In this document: positions 1-6,674 of the stretch, piece by piece
How the letters are laid out: each line of letters begins with the position of its first letter
How positions within the stretch are numbered: position 1 is the first letter of the stretch
Source: Fluviicola sp.
GTDB lineage: Bacteria > Bacteroidota > Bacteroidia > Flavobacteriales_D > Crocinitomicaceae
Direction: 5' to 3'
NCBI RefSeq assembly: GCF_030151805.1
Contig: NZ_JASLCN010000144.1
Span: 1-12,976, forward strand
Length of the DNA stretch: 12,976 nucleotides
Notes under the pieces: model-generated
Told to the model about the DNA's origin: nothing
What the model saw: the letters and a program-made list of their open reading frames with translations, nothing else
The model's database searches: none
Made by a program: the position numbers and the translations under genes

Positions 1-624
1 TGCGAAAAATCGGTAGTTGATTTTACACGAATGTCTGATTTTTCCATTGTCAGTTACATGGAAAGCAAAAAGCATGAATCGGTTTGTGGGCGTTTTACGG
101 AAGAACAATTGAATAAAGATTATCAGTGGATGAAACCACAGAGTCATGCTTTGTCTTTCGATTTGAGAGCTGTTGTTTTGGGTTTGGCGCTGAGTACTTT
201 TTCAGCTTTGCATTCCCAGGCTCAAAATTCGACAGCAATTGAACAACGTGATTCTGTTGGTACAAGAATTCCGGAACGGGAATTTCAAGGCCGGATTATC
301 AGTCATTATTACGATCATACAAAAGATGCCTTTGCAGGCGGTAAGATCATTCTTTCCGGAAGCGGCGGCAACGGTTTGGTAAAAGTGTTTTTACTGGATA
401 GTACGTTTCGGGAAATTGAGGTGATTACTCCGACAAAAACCGGAAGTTTCAGTATTCCTTTGGATTGGTCTAAAAAACCGGCAGGAATAAAAGTGACGGC
501 TCCGGGATATTATCCTCAAACGATTTATTTCAGCAGACAGGCAACAATCGACAAGCTGGAAATTACCTTGCATAAGGAAAAAATGATTGTGAAAGGAAAA
601 GTCCTTCCGAAAGGATTGGAATAA
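1..624 (+). CDS. Cys-motif membrane-anchored protein with C-terminal beta-domain, 5'-truncated
   Basis: The reading frame is open to base 1, so the gene begins outside the window; the ATG at 31 is internal. The visible 207 residues start with CEKSVVDFTRMSD, followed by CGRF (residues 29-32). I recognise this Cys/CGRF pattern from a Bacteroidota family that begins with a small, probably metal-binding cysteine domain and continues through one membrane segment into an extracytoplasmic beta-domain. A hydrophobic stretch of about 18 residues (about 56-74) ends near HSQAQ. The last 110 residues look like a carboxypeptidase-regulatory or Ig-like fold, with the block GSFSIPLDWSKKPAGIKV and a closing strand before a Lys-rich tail. 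The next gene is a paralog of this C-terminal half. The function is unknown; extracytoplasmic location of the beta-domain is inferred. Confidence 0.75.
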   Translation, partial: CEKSVVDFTRMSDFSIVSYMESKKHESVCGRFTEEQLNKDYQWMKPQSHALSFDLRAVVLGLALSTFSALHSQAQNSTAIEQRDSVGTRIPEREFQGRIISHYYDHTKDAFAGGKIILSGSGGNGLVKVFLLDSTFREIEVITPTKTGSFSIPLDWSKKPAGIKVTAPGYYPQTIYFSRQATIDKLEITLHKEKMIVKGKVLPKGLE

Positions 625-638
625 AATGGAATCATTCG

Positions 639-1112
639 ATGAAAGAAGTCATGATGAAATGTTGTGTTGATTTGAAAACGGTGTTACCCGGCTTTATGTT
701 GTATTACTTATGTGCTCATGCAAGTTATGGACAAACGCCTACTAAGATGAGTACAAAGCAGGCGGATTCTTTATACAGAGCTTTTACTCCTAAAGGTGCT
801 GTCTATGTTGATCATACCGGAGAACGATTTCTCAGCGGGAATGTTTTCGTTCCGGATAACAATTACAGATTGGTAACGATTAAATTGATGAACGCTGATG
901 GTGTTGAGATTCAGAAAATAATTCCGGATGAGAAAGGAAGCTTCAAAGTGATACTGGACTGGGTAAAAAAGCCGGCTTCTATTTGGGTGTCTGCTTATGG
1001 ATACCAGTCTGAAGCGATTTACCTGAATAATTTGCCATCGTTACAAAGCGTAACCATTTCTTTGGTGAAAAGAACGTATCATGCGGATAAAGAAGAAGTC
1101 CAAAAAGAATAA
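639..1112 (+). CDS. Exported beta-domain protein, paralog of the upstream gene
   Basis: This 157-residue protein of unknown function starts 14 nt after the upstream gene. Residues 11-31 form a hydrophobic signal-like segment ending in ASYGQ, which suggests export. The rest is beta-rich. Its block GSFKVILDWVKKPASIWVS (100-118), followed by GYQSEAIYLN, closely matches the same region of the upstream protein (GSFSIPLDWSKKPAGIKV, then GYYPQTIYFS), so the two are tandem paralogs. DLKTVLPG at the start of the hydrophobic segment also lines up with DLRAVVLG in the neighbour, so the likeness begins at the membrane segment and the cysteine domain is absent here. Start choice is uncertain: ATG at 639, 651 or 654 are all in frame, and the purine-rich stretch GAAAGAAG precedes the one at 651. 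A strong terminator follows at 1155-1190. Confidence 0.75.
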   Translation: MKEVMMKCCVDLKTVLPGFMLYYLCAHASYGQTPTKMSTKQADSLYRAFTPKGAVYVDHTGERFLSGNVFVPDNNYRLVTIKLMNADGVEIQKIIPDEKGSFKVILDWVKKPASIWVSAYGYQSEAIYLNNLPSLQSVTISLVKRTYHADKEEVQKE

Positions 1113-1154
1113 ACAGACCAATTAAAAATTTCTACCAATAACCTCCAATGACAG

Positions 1155-1190
1155 AAAAAGCCGGGCGAAAATTTTTTCGCCCGGCTTTTT
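1155..1190. terminator. Bidirectional Rho-independent terminator
   Basis: Bases 1155-1170 (AAAAAGCCGGGCGAAA) and 1175-1190 are perfect 16-bp inverted repeats around a 4-nt loop (ATTT). The GC-rich core is flanked by a T run on the + strand and, through the A run, a T run on the - strand. It sits between two convergent genes, ending at 1112 and at 1220, so it can serve both. Confidence 0.93.
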
Positions 1191-1219
1191 TATAAACTGT
1201 TGTTATGATTCCTTTTCGT

Positions 1220-3064
1220 TTATTCTACTGTAACGGATTTTGCCAGGTTTCTTGGCTGATCCACATTACAACCTCTCATCACAGCGATGTGATAGCTTAA
1301 AAGCTGCAATGGAATAGTTGCCAGAATCGGAACCAAATGCTCGTCTGTATCCGGAATTTCGATCACGTGATCCGCCATTGCTTTCACATCTGTATCACCT
1401 TCCGTAACGATTGCGATGATTTTTCCTTTACGTGCTTTCACCTCCTGGATATTGCTCACGACTTTTTCGTAAGAAGTGCCTTTTGTTGCGATCACAAAAA
1501 CAGGCATTTCCTCGTCGATCAAAGCAATTGGTCCGTGCTTCATTTCTGCAGCAGGATAACCTTCTGCATGGATATATGAAATCTCTTTCAGTTTCAAAGC
1601 TCCTTCCAATGCAACCGGGAATGAACTTCCGCGACCCAGGTAAAGCGCGTTTGTTGCGTCTTTATAGATTTTTGCAATTTCCTCGATTTCTGCATTGCGC
1701 TCCAGAATGCGCTTCACTTTTTCCGGGATGATTTCCAGTTCAGACAACATGGTTCTGAATTTGGATTCACTCAAGGTTCCTTTTTTATGAGCTAAAGAAA
1801 GCGCCATCAAAGTCAAAACGGTTACCTGTGCGGTGAATGCTTTGGTCGATGCAACTCCGATTTCCGGCCCTGCGTGCGTATAAGATCCTGCATCCGTAAT
1901 ACGCGAGATGGATGAACCTACCACGTTACAAATTCCCAGAATCGTTGCGCCTTTTGATTTTGCCAACTCCAAAGCTGCTAAGGTATCTGCAGTTTCTCCG
2001 GATTGAGATACAGCGATTACAATATCGTTTTCAGTGATAATCGGATTGCGGTATCTGAATTCGGAAGCGTATTCAACCTCGACGTTGATTCTTGCCAAAT
2101 CTTCAATCAAATATTCTCCCACCTGACAAGCATGCCAGGAAGTCCCGCAAGCGATCATGACCAGGCGCTGTGCGTTGATCATTTTCTGTTCATAATCTTT
2201 GATTCCTCCTAAAGAAACCCATCCTTCCGAAGCGTTCAAACGTCCGCGGAAACAATCCTTGATAGAACGTGGCTGCTCGTGAATTTCTTTCAGCATGAAA
2301 TGCTCGTATCCACCTTTTTCAAGTGCTTCCAATTGCATTTCCAGTTCCTGAACGTAAGGAGTTTTCGGTTGGTTACGCAGGTTTGTAATGTTCAATCCTG
2401 TTACCAGGTCAACTACGGCAATTTCTTCGTCCTCGAGGTAAACGACCTGGTTGGTGTATTCGATGATCGGTGTTGCGTCAGAAGCTAAGTAGAAATCGTT
2501 TTCTTTTCCGATTCCGACAACCAACGGAGAACTTTTCCGTGCTGCGATCAATTGATTGGGGTTGTCTGAAGAGATTACCACGATGGCATAAGCTCCGATC
2601 ACGTTTTGCAATGCGATGCGAACAGCTTCAGCCAAATCTACATTTTCTTTTTTCTGAATATCGTCAATCAGGTGAACCAATACTTCGGTATCTGTTTGAC
2701 TTTTGAAATGGTATCCGCGAACGATCAACTCTTCTTTCAGACTGTTGTAGTTCTCAATGATTCCGTTGTGGATCAATGCGATCTTCTCGTTGTTAGAGAA
2801 ATGAGGATGTGCGTTCACATCGTTCGGAGCTCCGTGAGTTGCCCAACGTGTGTGCCCGATCCCTGCATGCCCGGCAAGATTTTTACCAGCTGCGAATTCT
2901 TCTAAATTGGACACTTTCCCCTGACGTTTGTACAGGTTCACTTTCCCTGAATCCAAAAGTGCAATTCCTGCACTGTCGTATCCACGATACTCCAAACGCT
3001 TTAACCCTTTAATTAAAATCGGGTAAGCTTCCTTCTTTCCAATATATGCTACAATTCCACACAT
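1220..3064 (-). CDS. glmS: Glutamine--fructose-6-phosphate aminotransferase (isomerizing)
   Basis: GlmS makes glucosamine-6-phosphate from fructose-6-phosphate and glutamine, the first committed step to UDP-GlcNAc for peptidoglycan and lipopolysaccharide; it is cytosolic. The 614-residue product has the normal length (E. coli about 609). The N-terminal class II glutaminase domain (about 2-220) starts MCGIVAYIG, with Cys2 as nucleophile, and has HTRWATHGAP (71-80) and HNGIIENY (99-106). Two SIS sugar-isomerase domains follow, with ACGTSWHA (305-312), SQSGET (353-358), LGRGSSFPVALEGALKLKE (476-494) and the closing NLAKSVTVE, whose Lys is the family's substrate-binding residue. It is the last gene of a three-gene - strand operon, starting 2 nt after the DUF4270 stop. 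That gap leaves no room for a glmS ribozyme leader. No strong Shine-Dalgarno sequence is visible, as is usual in this phylum. Confidence 0.98.
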   Translation of the reverse strand: MCGIVAYIGKKEAYPILIKGLKRLEYRGYDSAGIALLDSGKVNLYKRQGKVSNLEEFAAGKNLAGHAGIGHTRWATHGAPNDVNAHPHFSNNEKIALIHNGIIENYNSLKEELIVRGYHFKSQTDTEVLVHLIDDIQKKENVDLAEAVRIALQNVIGAYAIVVISSDNPNQLIAARKSSPLVVGIGKENDFYLASDATPIIEYTNQVVYLEDEEIAVVDLVTGLNITNLRNQPKTPYVQELEMQLEALEKGGYEHFMLKEIHEQPRSIKDCFRGRLNASEGWVSLGGIKDYEQKMINAQRLVMIACGTSWHACQVGEYLIEDLARINVEVEYASEFRYRNPIITENDIVIAVSQSGETADTLAALELAKSKGATILGICNVVGSSISRITDAGSYTHAGPEIGVASTKAFTAQVTVLTLMALSLAHKKGTLSESKFRTMLSELEIIPEKVKRILERNAEIEEIAKIYKDATNALYLGRGSSFPVALEGALKLKEISYIHAEGYPAAEMKHGPIALIDEEMPVFVIATKGTSYEKVVSNIQEVKARKGKIIAIVTEGDTDVKAMADHVIEIPDTDEHLVPILATIPLQLLSYHIAVMRGCNVDQPRNLAKSVTVE

Positions 3065-3066
3065 GT

Positions 3067-4416
3067 CTATTTGAATTCAGTGTATTTAATAACCAATTTA
3101 GGTTTTGTTTTGTAAGATGATGCCGGACCATTAAAAATAATGCGTTCAGCTGTGCAATTAAAGTATCTGGAATCCTGAAAAAGATATAGCCCTCTGTTTA
3201 CAGCCTTTCCTGAAACAACATCCTGGATATAATCTCTTAAATCAAGAATAAATGCCTTTTGGTTATTGTCATAAGCAGCTGTTCGGAACGTTACAATTTT
3301 TCCGGCATCCGTTTTATATCCGATTTCCAGTTTTACACTTGGATAATAATAACTTCCGGTTTGATAAGATACGGGAAGGTAAAGCAGCGCGTTGTTGATT
3401 AACGATTTGCTGCTGATATTGCTGACCGACGGGAATTCGATCACAGCTCTGTTATCGAAAGATTGCGTATAGAATTGCGTTTGACCGTTTAAAGGATTTG
3501 CAAGTACGTCGGCAATGTGATAACCTGTGTGATTGACTTCTACGTGGTTGAAGTCGGCACAGGAATTATTCACCACCAACTCAATTCTTTTAAGCTGCGT
3601 AGGCGCCGATGAATGTTTAAAGTAGATGGTCAGTCGTGTTTGACTGTTCCCCAGGTTAAAGTACAAAACGGCTCCCTTTCCGCTTGCGGGAGTTGTATTT
3701 GCGACTTTTATTTTCAATCCTTTAAAGTAACCGGAAGTCAAAAATGCATCGCTGTTTGCAAAAGCACTGTTTCCTGCTATGATATCATTTACGAACTGTT
3801 GTCCCAGGGCGTTATCCAGTTTTAAACGAAGCTGCGGATTCAATGTATCACTGGCGTTACCGTCTCCATCCTGATCAATGCGGATTTTGGCAGTGGTATT
3901 CGGTGTTTGTGTCGCTGATCCGGGATCTACCAGGTTCGAACCCATGGTTGCTTTGGTTGTATTTCTGTAATAATCTGCGTCTTTATCCAGTTCCTCGGAA
4001 AGTTGGTAAACTTCAAAGGTTTGCGGATCCAGTTTACCGTAATAGCCGCCATAGTTTAAACTTAAGATCACAGAGTCAACAAGAGCTGTTCCCGGTTCGA
4101 CTGTAACTAACCCGCTGATGGTAAACTGAGAATACACCGAAGCATCTACAATTCCGAATTTCGGATCATGGTAAGCGCCTATCGTTCCAAATATCTGGTT
4201 GTCTGTTGGAAGAGTGTCTTCAGAAACGGAATATGTTTTCAGTTGAAAAGTGTCTTTTCCACCTGCCGCTAAAAGGTCTTCCACACTCAGTGCTTCAGTC
4301 CCGAAAGAGGACGATTTCTTCTTGCAGGAAGGTAAAACGGAAATAGCTAAGACAAAACAAGCGGAAAGTAAAATTGCTTTCCGCCAGTTGTTATGTAGTT
4401 TTTTTAGATTCATCAT
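3067..4416 (-). CDS. DUF4270-type lipoprotein
   Basis: The product has 449 residues. The N-terminus is a lipoprotein signal: positive residues up to about 13, a hydrophobic core (14-28), and the lipobox LPSC with Cys31 as the lipidation site, followed by KKK. A SusE/SusD-like role is not supported; instead, the stretch around residues 60-95 (TYSVSEDTLPTDNQ, then GAYHDPKFGIVDASVYSQF) matches what I recall of the DUF4270 family, whose function is not established. The rest is beta-rich, with no membrane segment, so a cell-surface or periplasmic lipid-anchored protein is likely. Its ATG overlaps the stop of the upstream GlgA-like gene in an ATGA arrangement (4413-4416), and its stop lies 2 nt before glmS, so translation of the three is probably coupled. 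A second in-frame ATG directly follows the first and could be used instead. Confidence 0.9.
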   Translation of the reverse strand: MMNLKKLHNNWRKAILLSACFVLAISVLPSCKKKSSSFGTEALSVEDLLAAGGKDTFQLKTYSVSEDTLPTDNQIFGTIGAYHDPKFGIVDASVYSQFTISGLVTVEPGTALVDSVILSLNYGGYYGKLDPQTFEVYQLSEELDKDADYYRNTTKATMGSNLVDPGSATQTPNTTAKIRIDQDGDGNASDTLNPQLRLKLDNALGQQFVNDIIAGNSAFANSDAFLTSGYFKGLKIKVANTTPASGKGAVLYFNLGNSQTRLTIYFKHSSAPTQLKRIELVVNNSCADFNHVEVNHTGYHIADVLANPLNGQTQFYTQSFDNRAVIEFPSVSNISSKSLINNALLYLPVSYQTGSYYYPSVKLEIGYKTDAGKIVTFRTAAYDNNQKAFILDLRDYIQDVVSGKAVNRGLYLFQDSRYFNCTAERIIFNGPASSYKTKPKLVIKYTEFK

Positions 4417-5243
4417 TGTATCAAAATGCCTTCTTCTATGACTTTGTCAAAGAACTCTGATAGTCCTTTTGTTAAGTGTTCTTCAGGTAAATAATTTAGT
4501 TTCAAACAAGTTGCTTCATCGTATACTTTTTGCAAATCAGCCGGAATGGCTTCGCTACTTTGAACAACTCCGTCAGAGAACGTAACAGCAGCTTTAGTTA
4601 TTGCATCCAGCGTGGGCGATTTAACTAAATTTGTGACTTCTTCATCAAAACCGTCAAATTTCAGTTTTTCGTGAAAGCGCTCATCCCAGGAAGATTCGAA
4701 ACCTTCCTTGTGGTCATAAATGCTGTAAACGACTTTGGTGTCTGCGAAATGGGGATCCTTGTTGTAAATCTTCTTGATATACAAAGGCATCAACGAAGTC
4801 ATCCATCCATGACAATGGATTACGTCCGGTTTCCATCCCAATTTCTTAACAGTCTCCAAAACACCACGGCAGAAAAACATACTTCTTTCATCATTGTCTG
4901 TGAAATCGGCACCTTTGTCGTCTGCAACATTGGTTTTGCGTTTAAAGAACTCATCGTTATCGATGAAATAAACCTGAAGACGTGCAGCAGGAATTGACGC
5001 TACCTTGATAATCAACGGATGATCATTGTCGTCAATAATGATATTCATTCCCGAAAGGCGGATTACTTCGTGAAGCTGGTGTCTTCTCTCATTAATACTA
5101 CCAAAGCGAGGTGTGAAAACGCGTATCTCTTTACCATTCTCCTGAGTTCCTTGCGGAAGTTTGCGAGCGTTGTGAGAAATTTCTGTTTTAGCAAGAAATG
5201 GATATATTTCCTGAGAAACAAAGAGAATTCTTTTCTTTTCCAT
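4413..5243 (-). CDS. Short glycogen/starch synthase-like protein (GT5 N-terminal domain only)
   Basis: This 276-residue protein resembles the N-terminal catalytic half of GT5 glycogen/starch synthases. It opens with KRILFVSQEIYPFLAKT (4-20), like the GlgA start, and has DVIHCHGW (140-147) where GlgA has its HDW-type motif. Two things are unusual. True GlgA proteins are about 480 residues and have a second, C-terminal GT-B domain that is absent here. The ADP-glucose-binding K-x-G-G motif is replaced by KTEISHNA (19-26). Canonical ADP-glucose:glycogen synthase activity is therefore doubtful. I recall short forms of this kind next to panC and glmS in other Bacteroidota, so it is probably a conserved lineage variant and not a fresh truncation. 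It is the first gene of the operon, preceded by a TAnnTTTG promoter box at 5280-5287. Confidence 0.85.
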   Translation of the reverse strand: MEKKRILFVSQEIYPFLAKTEISHNARKLPQGTQENGKEIRVFTPRFGSINERRHQLHEVIRLSGMNIIIDDNDHPLIIKVASIPAARLQVYFIDNDEFFKRKTNVADDKGADFTDNDERSMFFCRGVLETVKKLGWKPDVIHCHGWMTSLMPLYIKKIYNKDPHFADTKVVYSIYDHKEGFESSWDERFHEKLKFDGFDEEVTNLVKSPTLDAITKAAVTFSDGVVQSSEAIPADLQKVYDEATCLKLNYLPEEHLTKGLSEFFDKVIEEGILIQ

Positions 5244-5279
5244 AGAATTCGATAGGGGAATTTTTGAATATTACAAGTG

Positions 5280-5310
5280 CAAAATTAAGAAAAAAACACG
5301 GAATCTTCAA
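5280..5310 (-). promoter_or_regulatory. Bacteroidota-type promoter for the GlgA-like/DUF4270/glmS operon
   Basis: On the - strand, TAATTTTG (5287 down to 5280) matches the -7 consensus TAnnTTTG. A TTG at 5310-5308 lies 20 nt upstream, in the range expected for the -33 element. The start codon at 5243 would follow a leader of about 30 nt. The match is by eye; no start site has been mapped. Confidence 0.65.
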
Positions 5311-5320
5311 GATATTAATA

Positions 5321-5328
5321 TAGTTTTG
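5321..5328 (+). promoter_or_regulatory. Bacteroidota-type -7 promoter box for panC
   Basis: TAGTTTTG is a full match to TAnnTTTG and lies 30 nt before the chosen panC start codon. No clear -33 TTG is seen at the usual distance. It is divergent from the operon promoter at 5280-5310, and the two boxes are only about 33 nt apart. Confidence 0.55.
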
Positions 5329-5345
5329 CCTGCTTGTTTTGAACG

Positions 5346-5352
5346 AAAGGGG
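5346..5352 (+). promoter_or_regulatory. Ribosome binding site that decides the panC start
   Basis: AAAGGGG lies 6 nt before the GTG at 5359. It is purine-rich and well spaced, unlike most starts in this window. It supports GTG 5359 over the in-frame TTG at 5326, which overlaps the promoter box. Confidence 0.6.
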
Positions 5353-5358
5353 ATAAAT

Positions 5359-6198
5359 GTGGAAATAATTAACACGGTTGAGGGGCTAAAACAGGCTCTG
5401 AACTCATTCCGGAAAGAAGGTAAACACATTGGTTTTGTGCCAACTATGGGAGCATTGCACCAGGGGCATATGGACTTGGTAAGTCGCGCTGGCGCTGAAT
5501 GTGACGTGGTTGTGGCGAGTGTTTTTGTAAATCCGACCCAATTCAATAATCCATCCGATTTAAAATTATATCCACGCACTCCGGAGGCAGATGCTGAGTT
5601 GTTGAAAAAATTTGGTTGCGACTTCGCTTTTTTTCCTTCGGTGGATGAAATTTATCCCGAAAACTGGATAGTTCCCCGGGTAGATTTAGGAAGTTTGGAT
5701 CGGGTGATGGAAGGTCGGTTCAGACCAGGGCATTTTAATGGCGTTGTTCAGGTTGTTTCCCGGCTTTTTGAAATCGTGGAACCGCACAAGGCTTTTTTCG
5801 GACTGAAAGATTTTCAGCAGGTTGCAGTGATCAAACGAATGGTTTCCGAATTGAAGATGCCGGTTCAGATCGTTGCCTGTGAGACTTTGAGAACTGAAAA
5901 AGGTTTGGCAATGAGCAGCAGGAACAAACGCCTGTCTGACGAACAAAAAGAAGAGGCTTTGATTATTTACAAAACGCTTTCTAAGGCAAAACAGGATGCT
6001 CGGGTATATTCACCTTCCGAAACCCTGAAAAGAGCGAGAGAGTTCTTTGAAGCAGGAAGTCTTCGATTGGAATATATGAATATTGTTCACCCGGAAACCC
6101 TGGAAGATTTAACCGGCGACTGGATGCCCGGAGCAACGATGTGTATTGCTTGCTATTGCGGCGAGGTCCGATTGATTGATAATTTAACTCTTTTGTAA
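5359..6198 (+). CDS. panC: Pantothenate synthetase (pantoate--beta-alanine ligase)
   Basis: PanC joins pantoate and beta-alanine using ATP to make pantothenate, the coenzyme A precursor, in the cytosol. From the GTG at 5359 the product has 279 residues, the usual family length, and begins MEIINTVEGLKQAL. Motifs in order are VPTMGALHQGH (27-37, the HIGH-type ATP site), SVFVNPTQF (54-62), RFRPGHFNGVVQVV (120-133), GLKDFQQ (148-154, family GxKDxQQ) and MSSRN (185-189, the KMSKS equivalent). All key positions appear intact. An upstream TTG at 5326 would add 11 residues outside the family alignment and lies within the promoter box. The beta-alanine partner enzyme gene panD follows after 125 nt with its own promoter. 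Confidence 0.97.
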   Translation: MEIINTVEGLKQALNSFRKEGKHIGFVPTMGALHQGHMDLVSRAGAECDVVVASVFVNPTQFNNPSDLKLYPRTPEADAELLKKFGCDFAFFPSVDEIYPENWIVPRVDLGSLDRVMEGRFRPGHFNGVVQVVSRLFEIVEPHKAFFGLKDFQQVAVIKRMVSELKMPVQIVACETLRTEKGLAMSSRNKRLSDEQKEEALIIYKTLSKAKQDARVYSPSETLKRAREFFEAGSLRLEYMNIVHPETLEDLTGDWMPGATMCIACYCGEVRLIDNLTLL

Positions 6199-6290
6199 TT
6201 ACGAATTCCCAATTACAAATGCCGAATGAAGGAGTTTGCAATTATTAATAAGATTCTTAATTGTAATCAGGCATTCATAATTCGTAATTA
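6193..6290. repeat. Inverted-repeat cluster between panC and panD
   Basis: This 98-nt AT-rich stretch has perfect 12-bp outer arms, TAATTACGAATT (6196-6207) and AATTCGTAATTA (6279-6290), and 6-bp inner arms, AATGCC (6218-6223) and GGCATT (6270-6275). A competing local hairpin pairs TTGTAATT (6193-6200) with AATTACAA (6211-6218). The first arm includes the panC stop codon. It could end panC transcription or be a dispersed palindromic repeat; neither is shown. Confidence 0.6.
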
Positions 6291-6296
6291 TAGTAC

Positions 6297-6304
6297 TATC
6301 TTTG
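6297..6304 (+). promoter_or_regulatory. Bacteroidota-type -7 promoter box for panD
   Basis: TATCTTTG is a full match to TAnnTTTG, 19 nt upstream of the panD ATG. It directly follows the inverted-repeat cluster. No convincing -33 TTG is visible, so upstream context is weak. Confidence 0.55.
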
Positions 6305-6323
6305 CACTTCGATTTTTACAAAC

Positions 6324-6674
6324 ATGTTGATACAAGTAGTCAAATCAAAAATTCACCGCGTACGTGTAACTCAGGCAGAATTGAATTATGTTGGAAGTAT
6401 TACCATTGATGAAGCATTGATGGAAGCGTCCAATCTGGTAGAAGGAGAGCGCGTACAAGTTGTTAATATCAATAATGGTGAACGGCTTGAAACATACGTT
6501 ATTAAAGGTGACCGAAACAGCGGAACCATTTGTCTGAATGGTCCGGCGGCACGAAAAGTAGCTGTTGGTGATATGATCATTATTATCGGTTACGGTTACA
6601 TGACTCCCGAAGAAGCAAGGTTATTCAAACCGGCTTTGGTTTTCCCGAATGAAATGACTAATTTGATAGTCTGA
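6324..6674 (+). CDS. panD: Aspartate 1-decarboxylase precursor
   Basis: PanD decarboxylates aspartate to beta-alanine, which PanC uses to make pantothenate. The 116-residue length is typical. The pro-enzyme cleaves itself at a Gly-Ser bond to make a pyruvoyl cofactor; here that is Gly24-Ser25 in YVGSITID (22-29). Other conserved parts are the basic start (KSKIHRVRVTQAELNY), ETYVIKGDRNSG (about 55-66), LNGPAAR (70-76) and the GDMIIIIGYG strand. Nothing essential looks missing. The stop TGA shares its last base with the ATG of the next gene (TGATG, 6672-6676), so the downstream membrane protein is likely co-translated. A TAnnTTTG promoter box lies at 6297-6304; no Shine-Dalgarno sequence is obvious. 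Confidence 0.97.
   Translation: MLIQVVKSKIHRVRVTQAELNYVGSITIDEALMEASNLVEGERVQVVNINNGERLETYVIKGDRNSGTICLNGPAARKVAVGDMIIIIGYGYMTPEEARLFKPALVFPNEMTNLIV

Noticed and set aside
31..33. ATG at 31 as the start of the first gene
   Set aside because: The frame is open to base 1 and the upstream residues CEKSVVDF belong to the family's cysteine domain.
626..668. Short reading frame beginning ATG at 626
   Set aside because: It ends after 14 codons, overlaps the start of the paralog and shows no similarity to the cysteine domain.
3062..3069. glmS ribozyme upstream of glmS
   Set aside because: The gap to the preceding gene is 2 nt, which leaves no room for the ribozyme; none was recognised.
4671..4997. 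Open frame of 108 codons on the + strand
   Set aside because: It lies wholly antisense to the GlgA-like gene, which has clear family motifs; no independent support.
4413..5243. GlgA-like gene as a frameshifted pseudogene
   Set aside because: The downstream gene starts by an ATGA overlap and shows no C-terminal GT-B remnants, and short forms seem conserved in the phylum.
5326..5358. TTG at 5326 as the panC start
   Set aside because: It lies within the TAnnTTTG box, gives an N-terminal extension outside the family, and lacks a Shine-Dalgarno sequence, whereas GTG 5359 has one.
5686..5946. Open frame antisense to panC
   Set aside because: It lies inside the well-supported panC gene in another frame and resembles no family.
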